Source: Chrysaora quinquecirrha
Lineage: Eukaryota; Cnidaria; Scyphozoa; Semaeostomeae; Pelagiidae
Assembly (NCBI GenBank): GCA_014526335.1
Contig: JACTAT010000015.1
Span: 2,158,917-2,222,916 of the forward strand
DNA length: 64,000 nt
Direction: 5' to 3'
Positions 23,405-34,000 of this stretch are shown piece after piece. Position 1 is the first letter of the stretch; each line of letters opens with the position of its first letter. The position numbers and the translations under genes are program-made. The notes below the pieces were generated by a model. The model made no database searches, was not told the DNA's origin, and worked only from the letters and a program-made list of their open reading frames with translations.

Positions 23405-24594
23405 TTTTTGGTTTGACTCGAAGAAATTTCAAAGGAATGGGCCATTGATTTACACCATTAGGCAAAGTAACTCCAACAGAAAGATGATCCAATCCTGTTG
23501 AAGCTTTATGTAATGCTTCAATGAAATACTGTTGACCAATACCTAATTGTATTGGTGAAGAAACTTGCTCATTAGGATACCTAAACAAAGAAAAACATGT
23601 CCCATTGTCATTTTTGTAAAAGCGTTAAAATTTTTTTATCTAGCTAGCCCAAAAAGCTCTTTTCGTCTGACACTCTTCAGAATACAAACGTCAGAAACAG
23701 TCCAAAACAATTGACTATTAGGTCAAATTTGTCCGTCTAAATCAATCATTTTTTGAACCCTTGGCCTGAATTAACCAATGGTTGTATCAATAAACCCTTG
23801 CTGTACCTGATCCCATCAACAGAAAATTCTCAACTGCATGAAATCTGCATACAGTTTGTGCACATCCTTTATTTATCAATGAAAGTCATTACAGCATATT
23901 CTTGTGAGCATGAAAAATGAAAGCTCATACTTTTACCCACAAGAGTGTATAGATTATATATAGTAAGTGTTATGACAAACTTTTATTGGCCTTGAAGCTA
24001 CGGTTTGGTAATAAAAACAATTTCTAAAGCGGGTTCCCCTTTTTTGGAACACCCAGTAATTTCTGATTGTAGTTTCTTAATGAATGAAGGTTCTTATGTG
24101 CGGGTTTTTACTGTATTGAATCTGCTAACAAATCAGATAGCGGATCTGATTGCATTCTAGTTTGAATCTGAGTGAATTCGATGCTGAATCTGAGTGAATT
24201 CGATTCTCAAACTTATTATAATTGAATCTGATTTTGAATCTGATCTTGTCATAATTGAATCTGATTTTGAATACTTACTTTTCGAATTGATGCCTTGCAG
24301 TTGCATGAGTTTGTCTCAGAATCCTGCTTTTACGTTCCTGATGTTCACTGTTCGATAACCATAACTCGCATTGCTTATCACATGACATAACAAACCGATA
24401 GTCTCCTGTCATTGGTGCAACGAACTGTCCTCTAATCCGCTGACCATAGTTGTATCTTTCGTTGTAAGGAGCATCGAAACTATCCAGTATATTCACAGAA
24501 GATGGTGTGTTAGGGTATGACGTCATCGAAGTAAGGTCTCGAATATCTTGTCCCTTTACGCCTGCCCACACTTCACGAATTACTCCATGTTCAC
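23405..24594 (-). CDS. PA14 domain, third unit (two exons)
   Basis: Exons 24279-24594 and 23405-23580, phases 1-2-1. The first gives EHGVIREVWAGVKGQDI, then the core GQRIRGQFVAPMTGDYRF and CDKQCELWLSNSEH. The second gives the PA14 beta-strand end IQLGIGQQYFIEALHK and LSVGVTLPNGVNQWPIPLKF. PA14 is a beta-barrel domain found in adhesins, glycosidases and animal extracellular proteins, usually binding carbohydrate or mediating adhesion. Split and spacing match the two other units upstream, so the three arose by tandem duplication. Confidence 0.88.
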
Positions 24595-25366
24595 CTAGCA
24601 AGATTAATGTAACGTGAAAATTACTATTCTAAAGCATGGTTCGTACAAAAACTAGCCGAGGCTCTGCCAAAATTTATAAAAACTTTGGCCTGGTCAAGGT
24701 TAAAAACATTTTTTGCTTGCCTCAAGCAACAGATGTTTCTTAATCTAACCACGTATTTTCCTTGTCAAACATTGTTTTTTGACGTAGCCAGGGCCTCTTT
24801 CAACATAGTAGCGGGGGGGGGGGCAAATGCCCCCCTAGTCCCTATCACTGCCCACCTAGTTTCAAAAAGTTGTCCCCCCTAGTATAATGTCCCCTCGAAA
24901 GAAATCTGCCAATCTAGGCCAAACTTGAGGTTGTATTTTGAAAAATTTTCTGGGCGAGCATACTCTCAGACCCCCCTAATCAGAAACACCTCTGCGGCAC
25001 TGTACGCATTCGGCGCATTTACTCTTTACAGTCAGCTGTAGCATCAGTGTAACTTGTAGGGGTATAGATTCTCAACTGAAGTAGAGATGCCCCCTTGTTA
25101 TTTCTCCAGCTCTGCACGACTGGTTGTGCATAAATACCTGACCAAAAGACTAAAGAAAATGAACTTGCCAAGACTGGACTCTCACTATGAAAGAAAGGGC
25201 TGCAGATAAAAACAATAGAATAATAAGTCCCCTTAGATTTTTTGTCCCCCTAGTTTTATCCCCTTAACAGAGGCCCTGGACGTAGCCAAACGTTCAAGCG
25301 TAGCTTAAGAAGCAAGTTTCAGATGTTTGGTAGAAATATTTGATCAAAATAATAAATAAGACATAC

Positions 25367-26902
25367 TTGGACGGAATTGCTGCAAATAATTTTTCTTGAT
25401 TGGAAAACTGGTCTTTCCACTTGGCATCACAACACCAATTTTCAAGCTGTTCACCTCATCACTTTTAGCCACTTGAAGCGCATCAATGAAATAATGGTAA
25501 CCCGCCTCCAGTTCTACACTGGGTGAGACATCAAACCTATAAGGATAAATAAAACTATTTACAAACAAGAAGATAAATCTAATGCATTAAAGATTTAATA
25601 CAATAATATAGCATTGCACAACCATTTGATTTGTTTGCTTTCGCTGAGAATTCGCTTTGCCAGTCGACAAAAGAGGGAAACATCGTTGGACATCCCTGAT
25701 AGAACATCTTCTTTTATCTGACATTCCTTAGAAGATAAACGTCAGAAACAGTTGGAAGCAATTGACGAAGGCGAAAAATAAACCAACATGCGGATCAAAA
25801 TGCACCAATAAGTGAGTGAAGGTGGGTTGGTGAAGGTGAAGGTTAAGGTGAAATGGTGTTTTAGCGCCAGTCGCTAGGATCTCAGTAGTAGATTAACTAA
25901 TCGAGACCTCGACCCTGGCCTTGACGCTACCGTGGCTGGGCTCGAACCCTGACCACACTGAGCTTCTGACACCACGAGTCAGCTGGATTACACCACAACA
26001 CCACAGCACCTTGGTAGTGAATCTGGAATTGTATTGTGTTTTGAGCACCAGTCTTTTTACGTAATACAAAGGGATGACCAAAATAATTAGTTGAAGAGTC
26101 CAAGTGAGGAAGAAACGGCCTACGTCGATTCAAAAAACCAAAAGCCGGTTTGTATATTGATTAAACAAAAAGAGTTCCATTTTCTCAACTGGACTCTTCA
26201 ACTAATTGTAGCAATTGGTCATCCAGCTTTTTACCGTAAGCTGATCGGTGCTCAAAACATAAAATCCAGATTCACTTCTCTGATTGGTATATTTCGCTTC
26301 AATAGTATCCATGTTGCGTGAAATAAGTGGAGTCCTTACTTCTGAACGGAAGGTAGCCTGTGTAGGCTATGCTACGGCCTTTTTCATCCATAGAGTTTGC
26401 TTATTTCTGTACAATCATTAATGAAAGTAAAAGACATCCATAGACTTATAACCCTCTATATCCATAGACTTATTACCAGTAATCGTTCATGAAACCGAGA
26501 CAAACAACAAACAGAGATCGCTCAATAGTCCGAGCGTCCAGCAATTCAACTCAATAGCAATAACTAGTGACCTTGGTAATAATACTATGAAATGCACTCA
26601 CTTTGGGTTTTCTTTTGTTGGTTTATAGTCTAATACCATTGATCTTCGATTGCACGTTTCATCACTGCTCAGGAATAGTTTACAACTTTCAGTGCATGAA
26701 CCAAAGAAATTGAACTTGCCCGTCTCTGGTGCCATAAAATATCCAGATATATGATGTCCGATGATCGATTTTTTGTTGTAATCTATCATTACAAAGTCAC
26801 TAAGTGCTTTGCCTTTCGTCGGCATGTCAGGGAATGATGCATCGTGAATGAAATCTTTAACTGATGCACTGGAAACATTGAAGAATATTTCATCATAAAG
26901 AC
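25367..26902 (-). CDS. PA14 domain, second unit (two exons)
   Basis: Exons 26602-26902 and 25367-25536. The first gives LYDEIFFNVSSASVKDFIHD, HHISGYFMAPETGKFNFFGS and CTESCKLFLSSDE. The second gives VELEAGYHYFIDALQVAK and LKIGVVMPSGKTSFPIKKNY. The Cys pair (CxxxC) sits at the same place as in units 1 and 3. This unit is the most diverged: the conserved Trp after RE is replaced. Phase is 1 in, 2 between exons, 1 out. Confidence 0.87.
25820..26020 (-). mobile_element. tRNA-derived SINE (GTGGTGTAATCCAGCTG family)
   Basis: The minus strand has a head 'gtggtgtaatccagctgact' and B box GGTTCGAGCCC. A body ending 'atcctagcgac' and 'ttcaccttcacc' follows. Other copies: 26945-27180, 32155-32590 and 46190-46405. 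It lies inside a PA14 intron. Confidence 0.7.
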
Positions 26903-26944
26903 CTGCGGTAAGAATAATATCAAATGTTATTATGATACCGTAAA

Positions 26945-27180
26945 CCTGTTGCACTGGTGTCTAATCCAGCCCAGCTTAGCTCATTCGAAGATGCCAGGAG
27001 TTTGGTGAGGTCGGTTCAGGGTTCGAGCCCCAGCTACAGTACCGTCACAGCCAAATTCTAAACAAAATTTATCTTCTTTTCCCCGATTCTCAAGATAGGT
27101 GAAGGTGAAGGTGAAATGGGCTTTTTAGTGTCACTCGCTAGGATATCAACAGTAGGAGGTGGAAAGTCTCGAAAGAAACC
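26945..27180 (+). mobile_element. SINE copy (GTGGTGTAATCCAGCTG family)
   Basis: Plus-strand head 'ctggtgtctaatccagccc', B box 'gggttcgagcccc', then 'gaaggtgaaggtgaaatggg' and 'cactcgctaggatatcaaca'. Confidence 0.65.
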
Positions 27181-27265
27181 AAACAGACAAAGCTCGATCT
27201 AAGTCTTTACATGTTACTTACTGGAATGCGCCGTAACAATATTTTATAAATAATCTTTTACTTAC

Positions 27266-28576
27266 CTGCCTTCTGAGGTCTCAAGAATTCTTTAGAAATT
27301 GGTACGACAACAGTGCCGTTCGGTAACCTCACTCCAACTCTGATAGGAGAAACCCATTCGTTTTGAATTGATTGACTTTCAATGTAGTATGATCGGCCTG
27401 CCTTCAGCTGAACGTATTCTGAGCTCACATCACGAGCGCTAGGAAACAAGATAGTCGTTGATTCAACTGTGATTAATAATTAAAAAATGATTCAAGGTTG
27501 TCTCCAGAGCTGGTTCGATTATAGACTCACTACATAAGTCCCACAACTTTGCTCTGTGTTGTTGTTGTTGTTTTCTAAAATCGCTCAGAGTGGAGTGACA
27601 AATCAAAATAAGGGGGCATAAGCTAGAGGCTCGTGTCGTGAGTCTAGTTCAATTACACAATATGGATTTAAGACACAAGAGCAAGACATGATTGTGGAAC
27701 GAAATGATTGAATGAAATGAGGATGGAATCACGGAATTGAATATTGAAAGAGTGGAATAGAAAGATGGAGCAAAATGAGTAAACATAAATAAGGTTGACA
27801 GGAAGCATGAAGTAAAATGGAAAATCCAAGTACGAAGTGGTTTCATCAATAAAGAGTTTTAACTTCATTTTGATTGGTGCTTCTAAAGCTTGTAGTATAA
27901 TGGCAAGCAAACGAGCAAGCAAGAAGCAAACAAAGAAACAAGCAAGCAGGCAAGCAAGCAAGTAACAAGGAAACAAAAGCAAGCAGCAAGCAAGAAAGCA
28001 AGCAAGCAGCAAGCAAGTAAGCAGCAGGCAAGCAACAAGCAAGAATGCAAGCAAGCAACCAAGCAAGCAAGGCAAGAAGCAAGCAAGCAGCAAGCTAGCA
28101 AGCAAACAATTTTTATTTCCAGTGCAAGTCCAGTTTTTAAAGCAAGCTCTGGGTGCAAACGGGAAATAACGTAGCCAACACAGGTCATCTTTCACGAGAA
28201 GAATGACAAGAAAGTAGGTTAAGTTCATTCAACGTCACTCGTTTTACTGTAAGAGTTCGTTTTATTTAATGGAAAAAGAATCATACCCACCCGTCAGAAG
28301 GATGATTAATAATTTCTTCTTTCTTGCTTTCTTGATCGTCAGAACTCAAGAACAGCTTGCATTCATCACTGCAGGAAACTGCGAACATATATAATCCATT
28401 TTCAGGAGCAGTGAAAAAACCATGAATCCGTTGACCGAACCGCTTGCCTTTCTCTCGAGGAGTGGAGAACTTATCAATGGTGTAGAGTACATCTGGTTGA
28501 TCCGGGTACTTAGTATTGCTTGTGAATGATTTGATGTCTTTTACTGTCAGTGGGCTCCATATTTCTCTGACTAGTC
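27266..28576 (-). CDS. PA14 domain, first unit (two exons)
   Basis: Exons 28291-28576 and 27266-27438. The first gives GLVREIWSPLTVKDIKSF, GQRIHGFFTAPENGLYMF and CSDECKLFLSSDDQES. The second gives VQLKAGRSYYIESQSIQ and IRVGVRLPNGTVVVPISKEF. It starts in phase 1 at the acceptor ctttctag, so an upstream exon is needed. The exon ending at 33264 fits in phase (STET-G-LVREIW). No signal-peptide exon is visible in the 2.3 kb between here and 30905, so I join it to the upstream secreted-protein gene. Confidence 0.87.
27905..28110. repeat. (AAGCAAGCAGC)n / CAAG low-complexity tract
   Basis: About 200 bp of AAGCAAGC-type repetition in a PA14 intron. Frames give artefact Leu/Ala/Cys-rich peptides. Confidence 0.9.
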
Positions 28577-28659
28577 CTAGAAAGATAACAATTTCTCTGC
28601 TTAAATATATTTATCATGAAGAGTGAACACTAGGATAAATGTTCCACAATTGGTTTACC

Positions 28660-29085
28660 CTAAAGCCAAGGCGCAAACTATGCCGACATGTTGGCCAACA
28701 TCGCTGCCAACAATTGTTGGCCAACATGTTGGCACGGTTTGCTATAGACGTTGTCCAAACAAAAAACATGTTGTTAACGAAAAAAGGTTTGTCAAATATT
28801 TTCATTTATTTGAGCAAAATTGGTGTGTTGGTACGGTTTGCTATGTCTCGACAACATGTTAGCACAGCACTTCCAATTTCGGACGCTATTTCGGAAACCT
28901 TGAAATGATAAATTGATTTTTTCGACCATGTTTGCAAACGATCATCTGTAGATGACGTCAGCAATCCAAAACATCTCAGATGTTGTGATGCAATGGCAAA
29001 CCGTACAAAGATGTTGGCATATTTCAGCCAACAAGTTGGCCAACATTGTTGGCACCGTTCGCGCCCGCCTTAATACATGAGATTC
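28660..29085. mobile_element. MITE, TTGGCCAACATGTTGGC family
   Basis: Left side 'gccaaggcgcaaactatgcc' and 'gacatgttggccaacat'. The right side is the inverse, 'ttggccaacattgttggc' and 'cgttcgcgcccgcctta'. Internal copies of 'ggccaacatgttggc' occur. Confidence 0.6.
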
Positions 29086-29155
29086 GAGCCTGGACTGCAT
29101 GGACCAGAGGGCCAACGACGTTTCCACTGATATATAAAGCTCAATGAAATCGGCG
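29085..29155 (-). mobile_element. tRNA-derived SINE fragment (GATTTCATTGAGCT family)
   Basis: The inverse reads 'cgatttcattgagcttta', 'cgtcgttggccctctgg' and 'ccaggctcgaatctcat', matching 57855-57945 and 62575-62665. Confidence 0.6.
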
Positions 29156-29276
29156 AAAAACTCATTTCTCTGCTTAGATATTTGCACGAACTCGACGAAA
29201 GATAGATTGGTTCAAGTTAGGGATGTTGGAAACGGTCTTTAGAAAAACGGATTTGCTGGAATCATATCATTATGTA

Positions 29277-29477
29277 GAGTCCCGTCGCCTTGAGTGGAAC
29301 GATTCGCATTTTTCTGATTTCTGACTGAGCAAAGTTAAATTTAAAGTCAAGAAGTTTACGGTCTTTAGACAAACGATTTGCTGGAACATATCTATGATAA
29401 GTTTTTTCATTATTGCGTGAAAGGACGGTAAAATATTATTTATCCTGAAAACGTTCCACTCAAGGCGACGGGACCCT
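29277..29477. mobile_element. MITE with GTCCCGTCGCCTTGAGTGG ends
   Basis: Left 'gtcccgtcgccttgagtgga' and right 'tccactcaaggcgacgggac' are perfect inverted repeats around a 150-bp core containing a repeated 'acggtctttaga'. Non-coding. Confidence 0.85.
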
Positions 29478-29791
29478 AGCTTGTATCTTTATGTGACCTT
29501 AACAAACAAGTGGAACAAAAATCGTGATAAGCTTGACTAAAGAAATAAACTCTCTGTGAGGTTCAAATTCTGGAAGGCAGCAACTCTGTTATTGCGGGTA
29601 AGGAAATATCGTCCGACTCAATTTCAACAGTGAGTGATTGAGCAATACTCCTTAATAAGGAACAGCAACAACGATTTACGTATCGGACGGACGCTTTATT
29701 ATTAGTCGATCATCGCAGGATCAGAAATGCAGATAAAACGGTAGCAAAAATCTCTATAATCTTAGAAAATCGTCAAACTATCGGGCAGGTT

Positions 29792-30049
29792 GAATGACCT
29801 GTCCAAACGATCGAAAATGACTTGTCAAACATTCGAAATGCTTTACCGTTTGGCCACGTCACAAAACATTGCTCGCCGGACATAATTTGGATATGACAAA
29901 CAGATATGTTGTTGGAGTTAGCTACTAAAAAAACGTTTCCCAGCATATTCTGCTTTATGTTATGCAACGTAGCAAAACGGACAAAACAAATACACAAATA
30001 GATCTAAAATGTTTGACCAACAATGCTTGATCGTTTGCCCAGTGCCTTA
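29792..30049. mobile_element. MITE, GGCCCTGGCCAAACG family (diverged)
   Basis: 'gacctgtccaaacgatcgaa' at the left, 'gaccaacaatgcttgatcg' and 'gcccagtgcctta' at the right. It is immediately followed by a second copy at 30072. Confidence 0.6.
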
Positions 30050-30071
30050 CGATCTTATGGAGAACAGGCAA

Positions 30072-30262
30072 AGGCCCTGGCCAAACGGTCCAACATTGTT
30101 TGTCAAACCTTTTGAATGTCGCGCAAAACATTTTTACCGTTTGGCCACAACATTGCACTTCAAACATTTTGCTTGCGCCATGAAACTTTTAGTGACGTGG
30201 CTAAAGGTTCAAACATTGCTTGATGAGAAAATTTCAAACGTTTAATTGTTTGACCAGGGCCT
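30072..30262. mobile_element. MITE, GGCCCTGGCCAAACG family
   Basis: Left 'ggccctggccaaacggtcc', right 'aattgtttgaccagggcc' then TAA. Shorter than the 283-bp copy at 17901. Confidence 0.75.
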
Positions 30263-30840
30263 AAGGGCCTGCTGTTATTCGTTGCTATGGAACGATTTCC
30301 CAGCAATCATTGCGTGAAAAGAGGATCTTTCTGCAGTCATTAATACTGTTTAAGTAAAACTTAAGATGAAGATGAATAGTTAAGAATCAGAGGCATCTTT
30401 TTAACACTCGACTTTTGATAATCAAATTAAAACATATTTTAGATTATTTTAAAGAAGATTTAATGAACAGCGTTTTGATTAATTTAATCATTGTTAAATA
30501 CTTTTAATTCTTTATCTTTTTTTAAAGATTTCACAAAATAAAGCAAATGTATTCCACAATGTTATTTATTGATAGTGTTTATTTTCGTTAACTTTCAAAT
30601 ATAAAGTAAATGTTTAAAAATATTATCATAGTAGGTAAGAGTTAATTTTTTTCTAGCTTTATTCACGTTTGATCATATTTTATGTTAGTACAAGTTTTAT
30701 CTATAAATGTTTAACTTTCAGTAAGACAAATTTATTTTAATCGTTAGACTTTTACCTTATTTGTCGTCATTTAAGCTATATACTTTATTTGAGAACGAGT
30801 TCTTTATTTATAGTATGCATGTAATTGTTTGTCTCTATTG

Positions 30841-30846
30841 TTTATT
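30841..30846 (-). terminator. Poly(A) signal of the His-rich terminal exon
   Basis: Minus-strand AATAAA (TTTATT on plus), about 60 bases beyond the stop codon at 30905-30907. Confidence 0.6.
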
Positions 30847-30904
30847 GTACCTTCCACTTTTTCAGTGAATCTGTTAGTTCTTGCTTTGGGCTACATCTTG
30901 TCTT

Positions 30905-31011
30905 TTAATGCTTGTGATGATGGTGATGATGACGGTGATGATGATAGCGGTGGTGGTGGTGCTTGTGTCTCTTCTTCTCTGACGAGTGTTTAGCGTTGTC
31001 TGGCTCCTCTT
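30905..31011 (-). CDS. His-rich terminal exon
   Basis: The acceptor (gctttttttag) leads in phase from the exon ending at 33264 to EEEPDNAKHSSEKK, then a tail in which 15 of the last 21 residues are histidine, ending KH-stop. A poly-His tail could bind metal ions or become charged at low pH; that is inference. It is followed by a poly(A) signal, so it is a real 3' end of this locus. It is either the only one or an alternative to splicing into the PA14 exons. Confidence 0.8.
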
Positions 31012-34000
31012 CTAAAAAAAAGCAAAAGCTAAATAGAAAAAATCAATAGCAAATTAAAGGAAACCAATTGGTAAGCGAAAGGAAAGTACTGATGAAGAAC
31101 AAGCGAAACGTTTAACAAACTTTATTATATTTCCTGTCATCATGTTTCTATTTATAGGTAAATTGGATAGATATTTACGATAGATATTTACTCAAAACTA
31201 AGAAAGACTTTGTTTCTCCTCAGTGGCGTAACAAAATCACTCGTTGCCTTGCCCTAACGTGCCACCACCAGACTTGACAGCTGTGCCTCAAAGCAGTTTT
31301 AAAGCTTGAGGTATATTCTGAGGAACCATTAAAAGACTTCTGAGCCCTTAAAAGCCTCAATCCTTGAAAGGCACCGATTTTGGCACACAATAAGAAACTG
31401 TTGTTCTTTACGGAAAGGAAAGGTTACATATCATAGAATATTATAAATTTAAGACAACTTTGAACAACTGGAACATCCATTAGAAAATCATGACGGGCCT
31501 GTTGGCCTAAAGCTTTTGGTCTGTGGGGCTCTGAACTAATTACGCCACTGATCGTACTGATTATCAAACTCTAGGAAAAGTACGGATAATTGTTTGGGAA
31601 AGACAGGCGTGCTAAATGTCTGGTAATTCAAGCCTTTATTAGAGGTTAGGAACTTTAGAACTCAGTTTCTAGGATATTTAACAGTAATTGGTATTAAAGG
31701 TAGTGCCTAATCTGACATTTGTAAATAAGTAGTTTTTGTTTTTAGCTTGCGTTAATGAAAATGATTAGTAAACTAACTTACGTTTAAAATCGATGATTGA
31801 GTCGAATGTATTAGTAGGTCAGTAGGTCATGTCAGTAGGTCAGTAGGCGAAAGGTTATCAGGTCATCTGTTAGTCTCGTGTTGAGTTGAAAGTTCAGTTT
31901 CTGTCGCGACGGCAAAAACAGCCTCCTTTTCAAAATTAGTAGATAAAAGTGCCTTGTTTTCACGATTATTGATACAGAGTGCCTCTAATAAGTCTCTTTT
32001 TCAAAACCACAACAGAAAGTAGTGTCGTTTAGAAATTTATACGTTAGATCAGCATTTTCAAACGTAGTACATTGTACAGTTTTGTTTTAAACAGACATTA
32101 CATTGAACAGTTCACATTTCACAACAAGTACAGCAAAAAAGAGTCCTTAGAAATTATGAAGGTAATGAAGGTGCTGTTGGTCTTGCTCTAATCCAGCTGG
32201 CTCGTTGTGCAGGAGTTCAGTGAGGTCAGGGTTTTAGCCCCGGCTACGGTAACGACACACTTAGGGTCGAGATTTCGACTAGTTAACCTACTACTGATTA
32301 ACCTACTACTGAGATCCTAGCGACTGGCACTAAAGAGGGGGTCATAGGAAGAGTCAAATCCGTAAAACCGCCAATTTCTGAGCCAAAAACCGTATAAGCG
32401 TACATTTTATTGTTGCCTTAAAACCCTCAAACCGCGTCGACATCAGAAATGGAAAATCGTAAACAGTACTTTTTGAAAGTAAAAACAGTAAAACCGCTCT
32501 CAAAATGTCGCAAACTGCAAACCGCCTTGCCCAACATCCCCCTCGCTAAACAAACCATTTCACCTTCACCTTCAGAAAGCAAAAATATTTTATAGCTATT
32601 TGGTAGCTATTTTAGTTCTTGTTAACCTTGTAAACACTTTTCACTATGACACATATTTACAGGAAAGTAACAGTGGTGTGTTCAAAAACAAAAGACTAAT
32701 TTATTCTACGCAAACATGTAGAGAGAAGCAAAGAAGAATGAAATCATGACCCTATCTGGACCGTAGGAAGACTCGAGAGGCGATTCAATCAATCTAAATC
32801 CTTCAAAATCATTTCAATCCTTCAAAATATCGTACACCCTTGCTCGATAATCTTTTGGTTTGACAGAAATCTCTTGGAAATCCTTTTGTTTTAGTAAAAA
32901 TCTCGTATGCCTTTTTGTGATGAAATGAACCTCAGAAGGGCTGTTATTGAACAAATTATAAGACGGATTTGGTTAGTATAAACATGAAATTTCCATGAAA
33001 TCAACAAAATTTAACCAATGCATTGCCTCAAATCACTTGTTAATAGTTAATTAAAAATTAAGGCCTAAATGAACACCATATTTTCGTGACGTCATGGTGA
33101 AAACCAGTTGAGATCAAAACCTAACTTTGTCCAATCTTCGTTATTTGATGTAACGACTATTCAAATAAATTTCAGACCTCTAGATTATCATTCCTCTCGG
33201 TCTGGGGATGCGAAAAAAGCTGAGTCCAGATAGGGTTGAAGTTGAAAATGATAAAAAACTTACCTGTTTCGGTGCTGCCATCTTTGCCAAACTTGTGTCT
33301 TTTGCTTGCTTGTCCCAAAGCAGATTTACGCTGCATTTCTTGTTCGTATGAATGTTGAACCATTTTTCTGAATATTTTGTCGTTTTGGCCGTCTCGTTTC
33401 AAAACAGTCTCTCTTGAAACTGAGTCATCTTGTTCCAAGCTTGGGTCAGTTTCAGCTAACGAGTAATGCTTCTTCTTACGTAGATGTTTTCTCCTGTCAA
33501 ATTCAAATTGATCTTGTGTAAATATACAGCATACACTAAATAACAAGCACCACAGGTAGCCCAAACTAGAATACGTTACCCAATAAAGCAGTAACTGGAG
33601 TTGTATTCGCACGACATTGACGGCATTGAAGTTAATTGCCTAAACGTTGACTACTTGTAGAGTACTTCATGAATAGCTGAGCTGAACTTCCTCAAAGCGA
33701 TTTAGCCTCTCTTTGATGCTATTCAGTATTTAGCTATGGTTGATGACTGGCTTTTTAAACACAGGCTGTTCTTTAGGAAACACCTTTCCAGTTTTATATA
33801 CGATAGGTTAATTTTAATTCTTATTTCCCCATTGTTTCTTATACAGTCTGTAAGTTTTAGTTCAAATTTCGACTATCGTTGTGTTGCGTAATAGATCGCT
33901 TTGACACAGTAATTCCGGATTTCAGTGGAGACAAGTTAGCCTTGGAAATAGTTTATGTTTCTTCAATTTGATTGAAAAAAGCCTAATTTGAGATTCAGTT

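Noticed and set aside
28639..29187. Several 60-90 codon frames between the His-rich exon and the PA14 exons as a first PA14 exon
   Set aside because: They lie in MITE and SINE sequence and none has a signal peptide joined to a phase-1 donor.
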